Both the position numbers and the translations under genes were made by a program. A stretch of 64,000 bases of DNA from Marinobacter salexigens (GTDB lineage Bacteria; Pseudomonadota; Gammaproteobacteria; Pseudomonadales; Oleiphilaceae): positions 248,001 through 312,000 of the forward strand of contig NZ_NIHC01000005.1 in NCBI RefSeq assembly GCF_002806945.1, in the 5' to 3' direction. This document shows positions 8,999 through 17,307 of the stretch, in pieces (position 1 is the stretch's first letter; every line of letters begins with the position of its first letter). The notes beneath the pieces were generated by a model. It saw only the letters and a list, made by a program, of their open reading frames with translations. It was not told where the DNA came from and searched no databases.

Positions 8999-10624
8999 AT
9001 GGCCCGCGACAACGACCCGATGCCACAGTCCTACGAATACGATGTACTTATTATTGGCAGCGGTGCTGCCGGCTTGACCGTTGCACTCAACCTGCCAGAG
9101 CACCTGAAGGTGTGCGTAGTCAGCAAGGCCGGCATAAGCAGTGGTGCCACTCTCTGGGCTCAGGGCGGCATAGCCGCCGTTCTGGACGACCAGGACTGCG
9201 CCGAAAACCATGTTCAGGATACTCTAGCGGCAGGCGGTGGACTCTGCAGCGAAGACGCCGTTCGTTTTACGGTAGATCACAGCAAAGAAAGCATTGACTG
9301 GCTTATTGGCACAGGCGTTGATTTCACCCGGGATACAGATGCACAATTCCACCTTACCCGCGAAGGCGGACACAGCCACCGGCGCATCATTCACGCAGCC
9401 GATGCCACCGGGTACGCCGTATCGACAACCTTGACCGCCCAGGCACAGGCTCGCCCCAATATTGAGCTCAGATCAGCGCGTGTTGCTGTGGATCTGATTA
9501 CCAACCGCAAGTTGGCTCTGCCAGGGAACCGCTGTGTTGGCGCCTACATTCTGAACCTTGAAGACAACCATGTGGAGTTGTTCAGGGCGCGCTTCACCGT
9601 GATTGCAACCGGAGGTGCTTCCAAGGCGTACCGATACACAACCAACCCTGATGGCGCCTCGGGCGATGGCATTGCCATAGCCTGGCGTGCAGGCTGCCGT
9701 GTGGCCAACATGGAGTTTAACCAGTTCCACCCGACCTGCCTGTACCACCCCCACGCCAAATCATTCCTGATTACAGAGGCGGTGAGGGGCGAAGGTGGAT
9801 TGCTGAAGCTGCCAGACGGCTCCCGCTTCATGGATCGCTTTGACAAGCGCGGAGAACTCGCCCCGCGGGACATAGTAGCCAGAGCCATCGACCATGAAAT
9901 GAAGCGCTTGGGAGCGGACCATCTGTACCTCGACATAAGTCACAAGCCTGATGACTTCATCCGGCATCATTTCCCCACTATTTACGAGAAATGCCTGGAA
10001 TTTGGCATCGACATCACCCGAGAGCCCATACCTGTTGTGCCGGCAGCACACTACACCTGTGGCGGCATTGTCAGCGATGAGCGGGCAAGAACCGATATCA
10101 ATCAACTCTACGTTGTAGGTGAAGCAGGGTTTACGGGACTCCATGGTGCCAACCGCATGGCAAGCAACTCCCTACTGGAGTGTCTGGTTTACGGCCGGGC
10201 GGCCGCCGCCGACATTGCGCGCAGAGAAGCAGACATCCCACCCCCACCAGACGCTCCGCCATGGGATGAAAGCCAAGTACGTGATTCAGATGAAGATGTT
10301 GTGATTTCCCACAACTGGGACGAACTACGGCACTTTATGTGGGACTATGTGGGCATCGTGCGCACAACGAAGCGCCTGCAGCGGGCCAAACACCGGGTAG
10401 ACCTTCTGTCCGCTGAAATCAGTGAGTTTTATAGCAACTATCGGGTAACCAACGACCTTCTGGAACTCAGAAACCTGGTCACCGTGTCGGATCTGATTAT
10501 CTGCTCAGCACTGCAGCGCAAGGAAAGTCGGGGCCTGCACTACACTTTGGATTATCCGGGACTACTGCACGAAGCCCGTGATACCGTACTGATACCAACG
10601 ACCTACAGAACCCCTTCACCGTAA
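8999..10624 (+). CDS. nadB: L-aspartate oxidase NadB
   Basis: Flavoprotein that oxidises L-aspartate to iminoaspartate, the first step of de novo NAD synthesis (with NadA). It has 541 residues: an FAD-binding Rossmann motif ([11 protein letters not shown], residues 17-27), the succinate-dehydrogenase/fumarate-reductase-type capping region (GGHSHRRI), ATGG FAD contact, and a helical C-terminal domain. Divergent from rpoE, as in Pseudomonas. Neither the ATG at 8999 nor one seven codons later (9020) has a clear ribosome site, so the exact start is open. Confidence 0.95.
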   Translation: MARDNDPMPQSYEYDVLIIGSGAAGLTVALNLPEHLKVCVVSKAGISSGATLWAQGGIAAVLDDQDCAENHVQDTLAAGGGLCSEDAVRFTVDHSKESIDWLIGTGVDFTRDTDAQFHLTREGGHSHRRIIHAADATGYAVSTTLTAQAQARPNIELRSARVAVDLITNRKLALPGNRCVGAYILNLEDNHVELFRARFTVIATGGASKAYRYTTNPDGASGDGIAIAWRAGCRVANMEFNQFHPTCLYHPHAKSFLITEAVRGEGGLLKLPDGSRFMDRFDKRGELAPRDIVARAIDHEMKRLGADHLYLDISHKPDDFIRHHFPTIYEKCLEFGIDITREPIPVVPAAHYTCGGIVSDERARTDINQLYVVGEAGFTGLHGANRMASNSLLECLVYGRAAAADIARREADIPPPPDAPPWDESQVRDSDEDVVISHNWDELRHFMWDYVGIVRTTKRLQRAKHRVDLLSAEISEFYSNYRVTNDLLELRNLVTVSDLIICSALQRKESRGLHYTLDYPGLLHEARDTVLIPTTYRTPSP

Positions 10625-10647
10625 AGGGAATGACCAAGAGAGTAATT

Positions 10648-10920
10648 ATGCAAGACACCCAAGGTACTTCCGACAGCCCGGAGTTCAAACGCCTATGGTG
10701 GCACAGCCGCCGCGGCATGCTGGAACTGGATGTCCTGTTGATTCCATTTCTGGAAGAGGCTTATCTCGGCCTGGATGCTGAGGATCAGGAACGCTATAGA
10801 AAACTCCTGACGTGCGAAGACACCGATATGTTCGAGTGGTTTATGCAACGCAGCCGCCCTGATGATGCCGACTTGCAACGTATCGTTGACATCATCCTGA
10901 CCCGTGTCCAGCCAGATTGA
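10648..10920 (+). CDS. sdhE: FAD assembly factor SdhE (YgfY/CptB)
   Basis: Small cytoplasmic factor that helps attach FAD covalently to succinate dehydrogenase and fumarate reductase. The RGMLELD motif (family RGxxE) and the short helical fold with acidic C-terminal half ([14 protein letters not shown]) are diagnostic. The ATG at 10648 is chosen over 10630 because AAGAGAG stands five bases upstream; the protein is then 90 residues. It lies between nadB and a YgfX-like gene and overlaps the latter by 17 bases. Confidence 0.92.
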   Translation: MQDTQGTSDSPEFKRLWWHSRRGMLELDVLLIPFLEEAYLGLDAEDQERYRKLLTCEDTDMFEWFMQRSRPDDADLQRIVDIILTRVQPD

Positions 10921-11365
10921 CCTGACCCTGTCACGCTGTGCAGCGGCCGGCTGCCTGGCAGCCGCACCCTGGTTGGTCGCCAGCGCCTTCCTGTTGGTTG
11001 CGGGGCTGGCTGGAAAAACCTGGATGCACGCGCTGGCTCCTTTGACCATAGTGGGCGCCCTACTCCAATACCGGCTGAATGGCCTGCTTGCAGGGCCTTC
11101 CGCGGTTTTAGGACTGTATCTCGATCAAAATACACTCTACGCACGACTCGGCAATGGGCAAGCTGTAGCTGTGAGCGCATGCCGTTCAAGCCGCATCAGT
11201 TCCAGGATCGCGCTCTTGAAACTCAAACCCGTCGCCTCCAGATCTTCTTCATATCCGGTTGTGTTACTCTCGGGCAAACGGATTACCGGAAACCTGCCCG
11301 AAGACCAGTTTCGTCGCCTGAGACTGTGGCTCAGACTGGGCCGCGCTCAGCAATCCTCTGAATAG
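10904..11365 (+). CDS. YgfX (CptA)-like membrane protein
   Basis: Small inner-membrane protein, 153 residues, GTG start inside the end of sdhE. One hydrophobic hairpin (about residues 18-57) precedes a basic soluble tail. Position directly after sdhE is that of ygfX/cptA in enterobacteria, where it was described as a partner (once called a toxin) of SdhE. Sequence similarity in this family is weak, so the assignment rests on size, topology and linkage. Confidence 0.7.
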   Translation: MSSQIDLTLSRCAAAGCLAAAPWLVASAFLLVAGLAGKTWMHALAPLTIVGALLQYRLNGLLAGPSAVLGLYLDQNTLYARLGNGQAVAVSACRSSRISSRIALLKLKPVASRSSSYPVVLLSGKRITGNLPEDQFRRLRLWLRLGRAQQSSE

Positions 11366-11386
11366 AATTTTGCCCGGAGTTTTTCC

Positions 11387-12397
11387 ATGACTGGTACAGA
11401 AACACCTGTTTCAGCCACGCCTGTTTACGCATCTGCCGAAAGCCCACCACCGAAGTCGGGGCGCATCCTGCTGACCAACAGGGTTCTGGTTCGCGTCTCC
11501 GGCCCAAGCACCGACAAGTTCCTGCAGGGCCAGTTAAGCCAGAATCTTGATGATGTCAAAACGGGCAGCTCACCCCGTGCTGCAGGAGCCACGCCAAAGG
11601 GCCGAGCCTACTGCTTGACCCGACTGCTGCGTGATGGTGAAGACGTATTGCTTGACCTTCCATGCGAGTTAGCAGAGCCAATCATGGCTCACCTGCGCAA
11701 ATTCATGATGCTGTTTCGTGGCACCACTATGGCCATCCAGGCTGATGGAAGAATCATCGGTTTGCTGGGTAACGACGCTGCATCATGCCTTGCGGGAGAA
11801 GAGCTGAGTAGCCTGGCAACTGCTGGAGATACTATTGCGTTGGACTGCGGGTTTCTGATCCGCACAGAAAATACGGCAGACGGGTTACCTCGCTTTGAAC
11901 TGTGGCAAACCAATGCAAGTGACCTGGAACTGGAGAGCATCCCTGAGAAAACCCTTTCCGACTGGCAAGCCTCTGAGATTGCGGCCGGCGTACCCATGCT
12001 GAGCGCAGATACCAGCGAAGCCTATGTGCCGCAAATGCTTAACTGGCAGCATCTTGGCGGCGTACATTTCAAGAAAGGCTGTTACACCGGCCAGGAAATC
12101 ATCGCCAGGATGCACTTTCTCGGGCAACTTAAAAAAAGCCTGTTTCGCTTTCGTGTCGCGGAGACCAGTTCACTACCCGCGCCGGGAACATCCATTTTGG
12201 CGGGTGATCGCTCTGTGGGCGAGGTGGTCAACACAGTGGGCTTTAATGATGGCTCCTGTGAACTGCTTGCAGTTATCCGCCATAACGCAGCCAGCGGCGA
12301 TCTGCGGCCAGATGGTCTGCCGAAAGCCTTGTTAGAGCCGCTACCGCTGCCCTACACCGTTACCGAGCGTGAGGACACTGAACCAAAGGATACATAA
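11387..12397 (+). CDS. ygfZ: Folate-binding protein YgfZ (iron-sulfur cluster maintenance)
   Basis: Tetrahydrofolate-dependent protein of the aminomethyltransferase (GcvT) fold that supports iron-sulfur enzymes such as MiaB. The diagnostic motif KGCYTGQE, with its conserved Cys, is present near residues 229-236 and is followed by RMHFLGQLK. Length 336 is normal. It lies downstream of sdhE and ygfX, a neighbourhood seen in many gammaproteobacteria. TTTTTCC just before the ATG leaves a weak ribosome site (GGAG eleven bases upstream). Confidence 0.92.
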   Translation: MTGTETPVSATPVYASAESPPPKSGRILLTNRVLVRVSGPSTDKFLQGQLSQNLDDVKTGSSPRAAGATPKGRAYCLTRLLRDGEDVLLDLPCELAEPIMAHLRKFMMLFRGTTMAIQADGRIIGLLGNDAASCLAGEELSSLATAGDTIALDCGFLIRTENTADGLPRFELWQTNASDLELESIPEKTLSDWQASEIAAGVPMLSADTSEAYVPQMLNWQHLGGVHFKKGCYTGQEIIARMHFLGQLKKSLFRFRVAETSSLPAPGTSILAGDRSVGEVVNTVGFNDGSCELLAVIRHNAASGDLRPDGLPKALLEPLPLPYTVTEREDTEPKDT

Positions 12398-12398
12398 G

Positions 12399-12431
12399 TT
12401 GACAGGCAAGACCGTCAGAATTTGCTATATA
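12399..12431 (+). promoter_or_regulatory. Possible sigma-70 promoter for the HDOD gene
   Basis: A perfect -35 element TTGACA (12399-12404) directly follows the ygfZ stop; an AT-rich GCTATATATAG block lies 19-21 bases further, slightly longer than ideal spacing. It would give the HDOD gene its own start about 80 bp upstream of the ATG. Confidence 0.35.
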
Positions 12432-12517
12432 TAGATCTCATACTTCTGACCTTCAGATTGCCGCGGCTCCAAAGGATTACCGGTGTTCTGAACTGACAAG
12501 CGGATCCATACGAAATC

Positions 12518-13351
12518 ATGTCGAACATTGCTGAAACCATCAAGGCGGATCTTACAGCCGCAATTGAAGACGACAAACTCTTACTGCCGACACTGCCGGA
12601 AGCCGCACTTCAGGTAAGGGAGATTGCCGAGTCCGAGGACTCGGCAATTGCCGATCTGGTAAAGGTCATCAGCAACGACACAGCTCTTTCTGCCCGCATT
12701 ATCCGCGTGTGTAACAGCCCTCTTTTCCGGGGTAGCCGAGCCATAGAGAACCTGAACATGGCCGTAAGCCGGCTTGGCATGGCCTACACAAGCAGCTTGG
12801 CCATGGGTCTGGCTATGCAGCAGATGTTTCAAGCGACCTCCGACATGATCGACAAACGCTTGCGTGCAACCTGGCAAGCCAGCACCGAAGTGGCGGGAAT
12901 TTGCCATGTACTTGCCCAGCACTATACAAAGCTGAAACCGGATCAGGCCACCCTGGCCGGCCTGGTTCATCTGATCGGCGTGCTACCCATTTTGCGCTAC
13001 GTTGAAGATGAAGATATACAGATCAGCAGCATCCTGCTGGACAACGTTATTGAAGAGCTGCACCCGAGAATTGGCACCGCTATTCTGAAAAAATGGGATT
13101 TCCCGAAGGATTTGCAGAATGTTCCGCTGGAATTCGCCAAATTTCAGAGAGAAGTACCTTCAGCAGACTACGCTGACCTGGTTATGGTCGCTAGCCTGCA
13201 GCTGCTTGCGGGCTCAGAGCACCCGTGGGCGCAGATGGACTGGACGGCCATTCCAGCCTTTGACCGCCTCGGCCTTGATCCGAACATCGATATGAGTGAA
13301 GAAGAAGACCTTAACGCTCAGATGGAAGCAGCGATGGCATTGCTTCAATAG
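12518..13351 (+). CDS. HDOD-domain signalling protein
   Basis: Cytoplasmic protein of 277 residues made of one HDOD domain (about residues 20-215), a relative of HD phosphohydrolases without catalytic metal ligands, usually linked to signalling, motility or stress responses. Visible family features are LPTLPEAALQVREIA, the helix with VISNDTALSARIIRVCNSP, and MAVSRLGM. No output domain is attached. No strong ribosome site precedes the ATG. Function beyond the family is not evident from the neighbours. Confidence 0.85.
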   Translation: MSNIAETIKADLTAAIEDDKLLLPTLPEAALQVREIAESEDSAIADLVKVISNDTALSARIIRVCNSPLFRGSRAIENLNMAVSRLGMAYTSSLAMGLAMQQMFQATSDMIDKRLRATWQASTEVAGICHVLAQHYTKLKPDQATLAGLVHLIGVLPILRYVEDEDIQISSILLDNVIEELHPRIGTAILKKWDFPKDLQNVPLEFAKFQREVPSADYADLVMVASLQLLAGSEHPWAQMDWTAIPAFDRLGLDPNIDMSEEEDLNAQMEAAMALLQ

Positions 13352-13374
13352 TTTTTTCCGGCTACGGCCGAGCA

Positions 13375-13475
13375 GTCACGGGGGAGCCTTCCCAAAACAC
13401 GCTGTGAATACGTCCCTGTACGCTCGGCTCCGCCATCCATGGCTCCGCACGGTTTTGGGAAGGCTCCCCCGTGAC
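13375..13475. repeat. Long perfect inverted repeat (element A)
   Basis: Two 24-base arms, 13375-13398 and 13452-13475, are perfect reverse complements (GTCACGGGGGAGCCTTCC... and its complement) around a 53-base interior. The interior starts ACGCTGTGAATACGTCC and contains GCCATCCATGGC. A second CCCCGTGAC copy follows the right arm directly. It lies between the convergent 3' ends of the HDOD gene and ung, with no T-run. The core is shared with the element at 17039 and the outer end with the element at 17198. Confidence 0.9.
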
Positions 13476-13508
13476 CCCGTGACTACTCTCTCATCATCGG
13501 AGTTTGCA

Positions 13509-14231
13509 TCACGAACAATCAAGATGCGTCCTGGAAGGCAATTCCCAATTTACAGACTCAAGCCCTTGCTCCCTGAGCCACTCATTAGCCTGGGAAAAAT
13601 GCCTGCAACCAAAGAACCCTCGATAAGCACTGAGCGGCGATGGATGGGGTCCCTCAAGAACATGGTGGCGGGTACGATCAATATGTTTCCCCTTCTTTCG
13701 GGCATAGCTGCCCCAAAGCAGAAACACCACACCTTCACGCTCACGGTTCACCGTTTCGATCACCCGGTCTGTAAACGTCTCCCAACCCTTGCCCTGATGC
13801 GCCCCCGCCTGGCCTTGAACCACCGTTAGTACACTGTTCAGCAGCAATACGCCCTGTTCTGCCCAGGGTTGCAGGCAGCCGTGATCCGGTGGTGGAATAC
13901 CCAGGTCACTCTGAATTTCCTTGAACATATTAACCAGAGAGGGTGGCGTGCGAACGCCGGGTCTTACGGAAAACGATAAACCGTGGGCCTGGTTGGGGCC
14001 GTGGTAGGGATCTTGCCCGAGGATCACAACACGCACATCATCAAGAGGCGTGCTGTTGAGGGCATTGAAGCAGTGTTCGATGTCCGGGAAGACCACCTTC
14101 CCGGAGCCTTCCTCTTCAGCGAGGAACTCCGCCAGCGCCTGCATGTAGGGCTGGCAGAATTCGCCTGCGAGGTGTTCTTTCCAGCCCCGGTCGGGCCTGA
14201 GATTGCTTGCCAGTACCTCAACCGGATGCAT
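13509..14231 (-). CDS. ung: Uracil-DNA glycosylase
   Basis: Base-excision repair enzyme that removes uracil from DNA. The 240-residue protein carries the water-activating motif GQDPYHG (residues 72-78, catalytic Asp74) and the Leu-intercalation motif HPSPLS (196-201, catalytic His196), both intact. The ATG is two bases after the lysS stop, with GGAG inside the end of lysS, so the two are translationally coupled. Length is slightly above the usual 220-230 because of a polar C-terminal tail. Confidence 0.96.
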   Translation of the reverse strand: MHPVEVLASNLRPDRGWKEHLAGEFCQPYMQALAEFLAEEEGSGKVVFPDIEHCFNALNSTPLDDVRVVILGQDPYHGPNQAHGLSFSVRPGVRTPPSLVNMFKEIQSDLGIPPPDHGCLQPWAEQGVLLLNSVLTVVQGQAGAHQGKGWETFTDRVIETVNREREGVVFLLWGSYARKKGKHIDRTRHHVLEGPHPSPLSAYRGFFGCRHFSQANEWLREQGLESVNWELPSRTHLDCS

Positions 14232-14233
14232 GA

Positions 14234-15781
14234 CTACTCCTTGTCTTCGGCACTCTCACTGTTAGAATTTTCAACCTTATGCTCGGGGCGCATGGCCGGG
14301 AACAGGATGACGTCGCGAATGGACGGCGAGTCAGTCAGCAGCATGGCCAACCGATCTATTCCGATACCCTCACCCGCCGTCGGCGGCATACCGTATTCCA
14401 GCGCCATCACATAGTCTTCGTCATAGAACATGGCTTCATCGTCGCCAGCATCTTTCTCGGCAACCTGCGCCTTGAAGCGTTCGGCCTGATCTTCGGCGTC
14501 ATTTAGCTCGGAGAAGCCGTTGGCGATCTCGCGCCCACCCACAAAAAACTCGAAACGCTCGGTCACAAACGGATTGCTGTCCTTCGACCGGGCCAGTGGT
14601 GAAACTTCCTTCGGGTACTCGGTGATAAACGTTGGTTGCATCAGGCGGTGCTCTGCAGTCGCCTCGAAAATTTCGATCTGAATCTTGCCCAGCCCCCAAC
14701 CGTCTTTCACATGGATGCCCAAGTCTTTCGCAACCTGCCGTGCAGAAGCCTCGTCTGCAAGCTGCTCCGCTGTAATATCCGGGGAGAATCGCAGAATTGC
14801 GTCCACAACTGTCATGCGCTCAAAAGGCTTGCCAAAGTCGTATTCGATAGACTCTTCCGTACCGTCAGCCAGAATGCGAGTGTTTACCACCTTAGCCGTG
14901 CCCAGAACCTGCTCAGCAATGGTGCGCAGCATGTCTTCGGTAAGATCCATCAGGTCATTGTAATCAGCATAGGCCTGGTAGAATTCCACCATGGTAAACT
15001 CCGGGTTATGGCGGGTAGAAAGCCCCTCATTCCGGAAGTTACGATTGATCTCGAACACCCGCTCAAAACCACCCACAACCAAACGCTTCAGGTACAGTTC
15101 CGGCGCAATGCGCAGGTACATATCAATACCCAGAGCATTGTGATGGGTCATAAACGGACGCGCGGTAGCACCGCCCGGGATCACCTGCAGCATGGGGGTT
15201 TCCACCTCCATAAAATCGCGATCAGCAAAGAACTGGCGCATGGCGGTAATGATGTTTGAGCGCATACGGAACACCCGACGACTGTCTTCATTAACCATCA
15301 GGTCCACGTAGCGGTGACGATAGCGAGACTCGGTATCGGTCAGGCCTTTGTGCTTCTCGGGCAGTGGGCGCAGTGATTTGGTGAGCAATACATACTCATC
15401 CATGCTCACGTACAGATCGCCTTTTCCGGATTTACACAAAGTGCCCCGCACACCAATAATGTCGCCCAAATCCCAGTGCTTGGTATCTTTCTGCACATCT
15501 TTAGACGCATACACCTGAATGCGGCCCGTCATATCCTGAACCACTTTGAATGCTTTACGGTCGAGCATCATGCGGCCGGCAATAGCGGTCTTAACACCCA
15601 TAGACTCAAGCTCTTCCTTGCTATACTCACCGTATTTAGCCTGAAGCTCGGCAGCAGTGGCATCTCTGCGGAAGTCGTTGGGAAAGGGATTGCCACTCTC
15701 GCGCAGCTCTGCCAATTTGGCGCGGCGCTCTGCAATCAGCCTGTTGTCCTCTTGCGGTGCATTCTTGGTGTGTTCAGTCAT
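14234..15781 (-). CDS. lysS: Lysyl-tRNA synthetase, class II
   Basis: Charges tRNA-Lys. The 515-residue protein has an N-terminal OB-fold anticodon-binding domain (about 60-165) and a class II catalytic domain with motif 1 ([11 protein letters not shown]), motif 2 ([18 protein letters not shown]) and motif 3 ([11 protein letters not shown]). It lies 53 bp downstream of prfB, the prfB-lysS order common in proteobacteria, and is followed by ung. Confidence 0.97.
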   Translation of the reverse strand: MTEHTKNAPQEDNRLIAERRAKLAELRESGNPFPNDFRRDATAAELQAKYGEYSKEELESMGVKTAIAGRMMLDRKAFKVVQDMTGRIQVYASKDVQKDTKHWDLGDIIGVRGTLCKSGKGDLYVSMDEYVLLTKSLRPLPEKHKGLTDTESRYRHRYVDLMVNEDSRRVFRMRSNIITAMRQFFADRDFMEVETPMLQVIPGGATARPFMTHHNALGIDMYLRIAPELYLKRLVVGGFERVFEINRNFRNEGLSTRHNPEFTMVEFYQAYADYNDLMDLTEDMLRTIAEQVLGTAKVVNTRILADGTEESIEYDFGKPFERMTVVDAILRFSPDITAEQLADEASARQVAKDLGIHVKDGWGLGKIQIEIFEATAEHRLMQPTFITEYPKEVSPLARSKDSNPFVTERFEFFVGGREIANGFSELNDAEDQAERFKAQVAEKDAGDDEAMFYDEDYVMALEYGMPPTAGEGIGIDRLAMLLTDSPSIRDVILFPAMRPEHKVENSNSESAEDKE

Positions 15782-15834
15782 GTTGGCTCACTAGAAAATC
15801 AGGGGTGCTCGGGGTGGCTTGGCAATGACGCTGG

Positions 15835-16930
15835 TTACAGCGCCATTTTCAGGCTGGCTTCAATGAACTTATCAATATCACCATCCAACACCGACTGGGT
15901 GTTGCTGGTTTCAATTTTGGTACGCAAATCCTTGATGCGGCCATCGTCCAACACGTAAGAACGAATCTGACTGCCCCACCCAATATCGGATTTTGCATCT
16001 TCAGCTTTCTGCTTCTCAGCATTGCGTGCCTGCATCTCATGCTCGTACAGCTTGGCTTTAAGCTGCTTCATCGCCTGATCTTTGTTCTGGTGCTGGCTTC
16101 GGCCAGCCTGACAGGCAACAACAATACCGGTCGGATTGTGAGTCAAACGCACCGCAGATTCTGTACGGTTAACGTGCTGACCACCCGCACCCGAGGCGCG
16201 GTAAACATCCACCCGAAGATCTGCCGGGTTGATTTCAATCTCGAAACTGTCATCCACTTCCGGCGTCACAACCACCGACGAAAACGACGTATGGCGACGA
16301 TTACCAGAATCGAAAGGCGACTTGCGAACCAGACGATGAACGCCCGTTTCCGTGCGAGCCCAGCCAAAGGCATAATCGCCCTGAATATGAACGGTGGCAC
16401 TCTTCACGCCCGCCACATCACCTTCCTGCAGCTCTACAATCTCGGTCTTGAAACCACGGCTCTCAGCCCAGCGCAGATACATGCGCAGAAGCATGTTGGC
16501 CCAATCCTGGGCTTCGGTGCCGCCCGACCCGGCCTGGATTTCCAGATAGGCATTATTGGGATCCATCTCACCGGAAAACATCCGACGGAACTCAAGCTTC
16601 TCTAACTCGCCATCAAGTGCCTCGAGATCGGATTCAATCTCGGCCACTGTGTCTGCATCATCTTCCTCAACCGCCATTTCCAGCAGACCTTCCGCATCGG
16701 AAAGACCGGTTGTGAGGTTGTTGATGGTGCTAACAATCAAATCAAGATCAGAGCGCTCTTTTCCCAGCGCCTGGGCGCGCTCAGGATCATCCCACACGGT
16801 GGGCATCTCCAATTCGCGTTCTACTTCAACCAGCCGCTCACTACGCTGATCGTAGTCAAAGATACCCCCTAAGCGTCTCTGTGCGCTCACGAAGCTCTTT
16901 AATCTTCGTCACAATGGGATTAACTTCCAT
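15835..16930 (-). CDS. prfB: Peptide chain release factor 2, made by programmed +1 frameshift
   Basis: Recognises UGA and UAA stop codons and releases the peptide. Translation starts at the ATG at 16930 ([16 protein letters not shown]); after 24 codons an in-frame TGA (16858-16856) is bypassed by a +1 shift, giving 364 residues. The SPF stop-recognition motif (KSPFDSGNR) and GGQ hydrolysis motif ([14 protein letters not shown]) are present. Without the frameshift only a 351-codon ORF from 16890 is visible, which lacks the true N terminus. The gene lies upstream of lysS. Confidence 0.96.
16855..16870 (-). promoter_or_regulatory. RF2 programmed frameshift site
   Basis: On the minus strand the order AGG GGG TAT CTT TGA C combines an internal Shine-Dalgarno-like AGGGGG, three bases of spacing, the slippery CTT and the UGA stop followed by C. 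It is identical to the classical E. coli prfB site, by which low RF2 levels favour slippage and hence RF2 synthesis. Confidence 0.95.
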
Positions 16931-17038
16931 AAGACCATTACTCAATGTTAGAAAATGATGCGTAAAACAGTGGCGGGATTCTACCGGAATTCCAATGGTA
17001 AATCAGCCGTGGGAAACCGAACTTCGGCATGGGTGCAA

Positions 17039-17146
17039 GCAGGCAACGAGTGGGTTGTTCCAGGAGACGCTGTGAATACGTCCATGTACGCTTGACGAAA
17101 ACATCCATGTTTTCGACACTCCCGGAACAACCCACTCGCTGCCTGC
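17039..17146. repeat. Long inverted repeat (element B)
   Basis: Arms of 28 bases, 17039-17066 and 17119-17146, match at 26 positions. Both mismatches would be G-U pairs in a minus-strand transcript, the direction of recJ and prfB. The 52-base interior begins ACGCTGTGAATACGTCC (same core as the element at 13375; 25 of 26 bases shared) and then contains a smaller hairpin, CGAAAACATCCATGTTTTCG. No T-run follows either arm. Confidence 0.9.
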
Positions 17147-17197
17147 CCAAGCTCTCTCCTGGGATTCGGTAGAGCGATCTTTCTCTGCCGTCAAATC

Positions 17198-17289
17198 GGT
17201 CAGGGGGCGGGGACGCTTTTCTGCCGGAAAAAGATGTCTGAGCGCAGCGAGTTGTTTTTCCAGAAGAAAAGCGTCCCCGCCCCGTGACC
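17198..17289. repeat. Long inverted repeat (element C)
   Basis: Arms of 35 bases, 17198-17232 and 17255-17289, match at 32 positions and enclose a 22-base loop, GATGTCTGAGCGCAGCGAG plus three bases. The outer end (GGTCACGGGG in the right arm's complement) equals the outer end of the element at 13375, but the loop differs. It starts 19 bp past the recJ stop. Confidence 0.9.
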
Positions 17290-17307
17290 AGCCACCAAAA
17301 AGGCCAG

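Larger units (their letters stand above)
16931..17307. other. Gene-free 377-bp gap between recJ and prfB
   Basis: This gap inside an otherwise compact operon-like run holds no convincing gene. It carries two long inverted repeats (17039-17146 and 17198-17289). An ORF of 176 codons on the minus strand across it consists of repeat sequence and the recJ end out of frame. The prfB promoter must lie between 16931 and about 17030 if it exists; I see no clear one. Confidence 0.75.
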
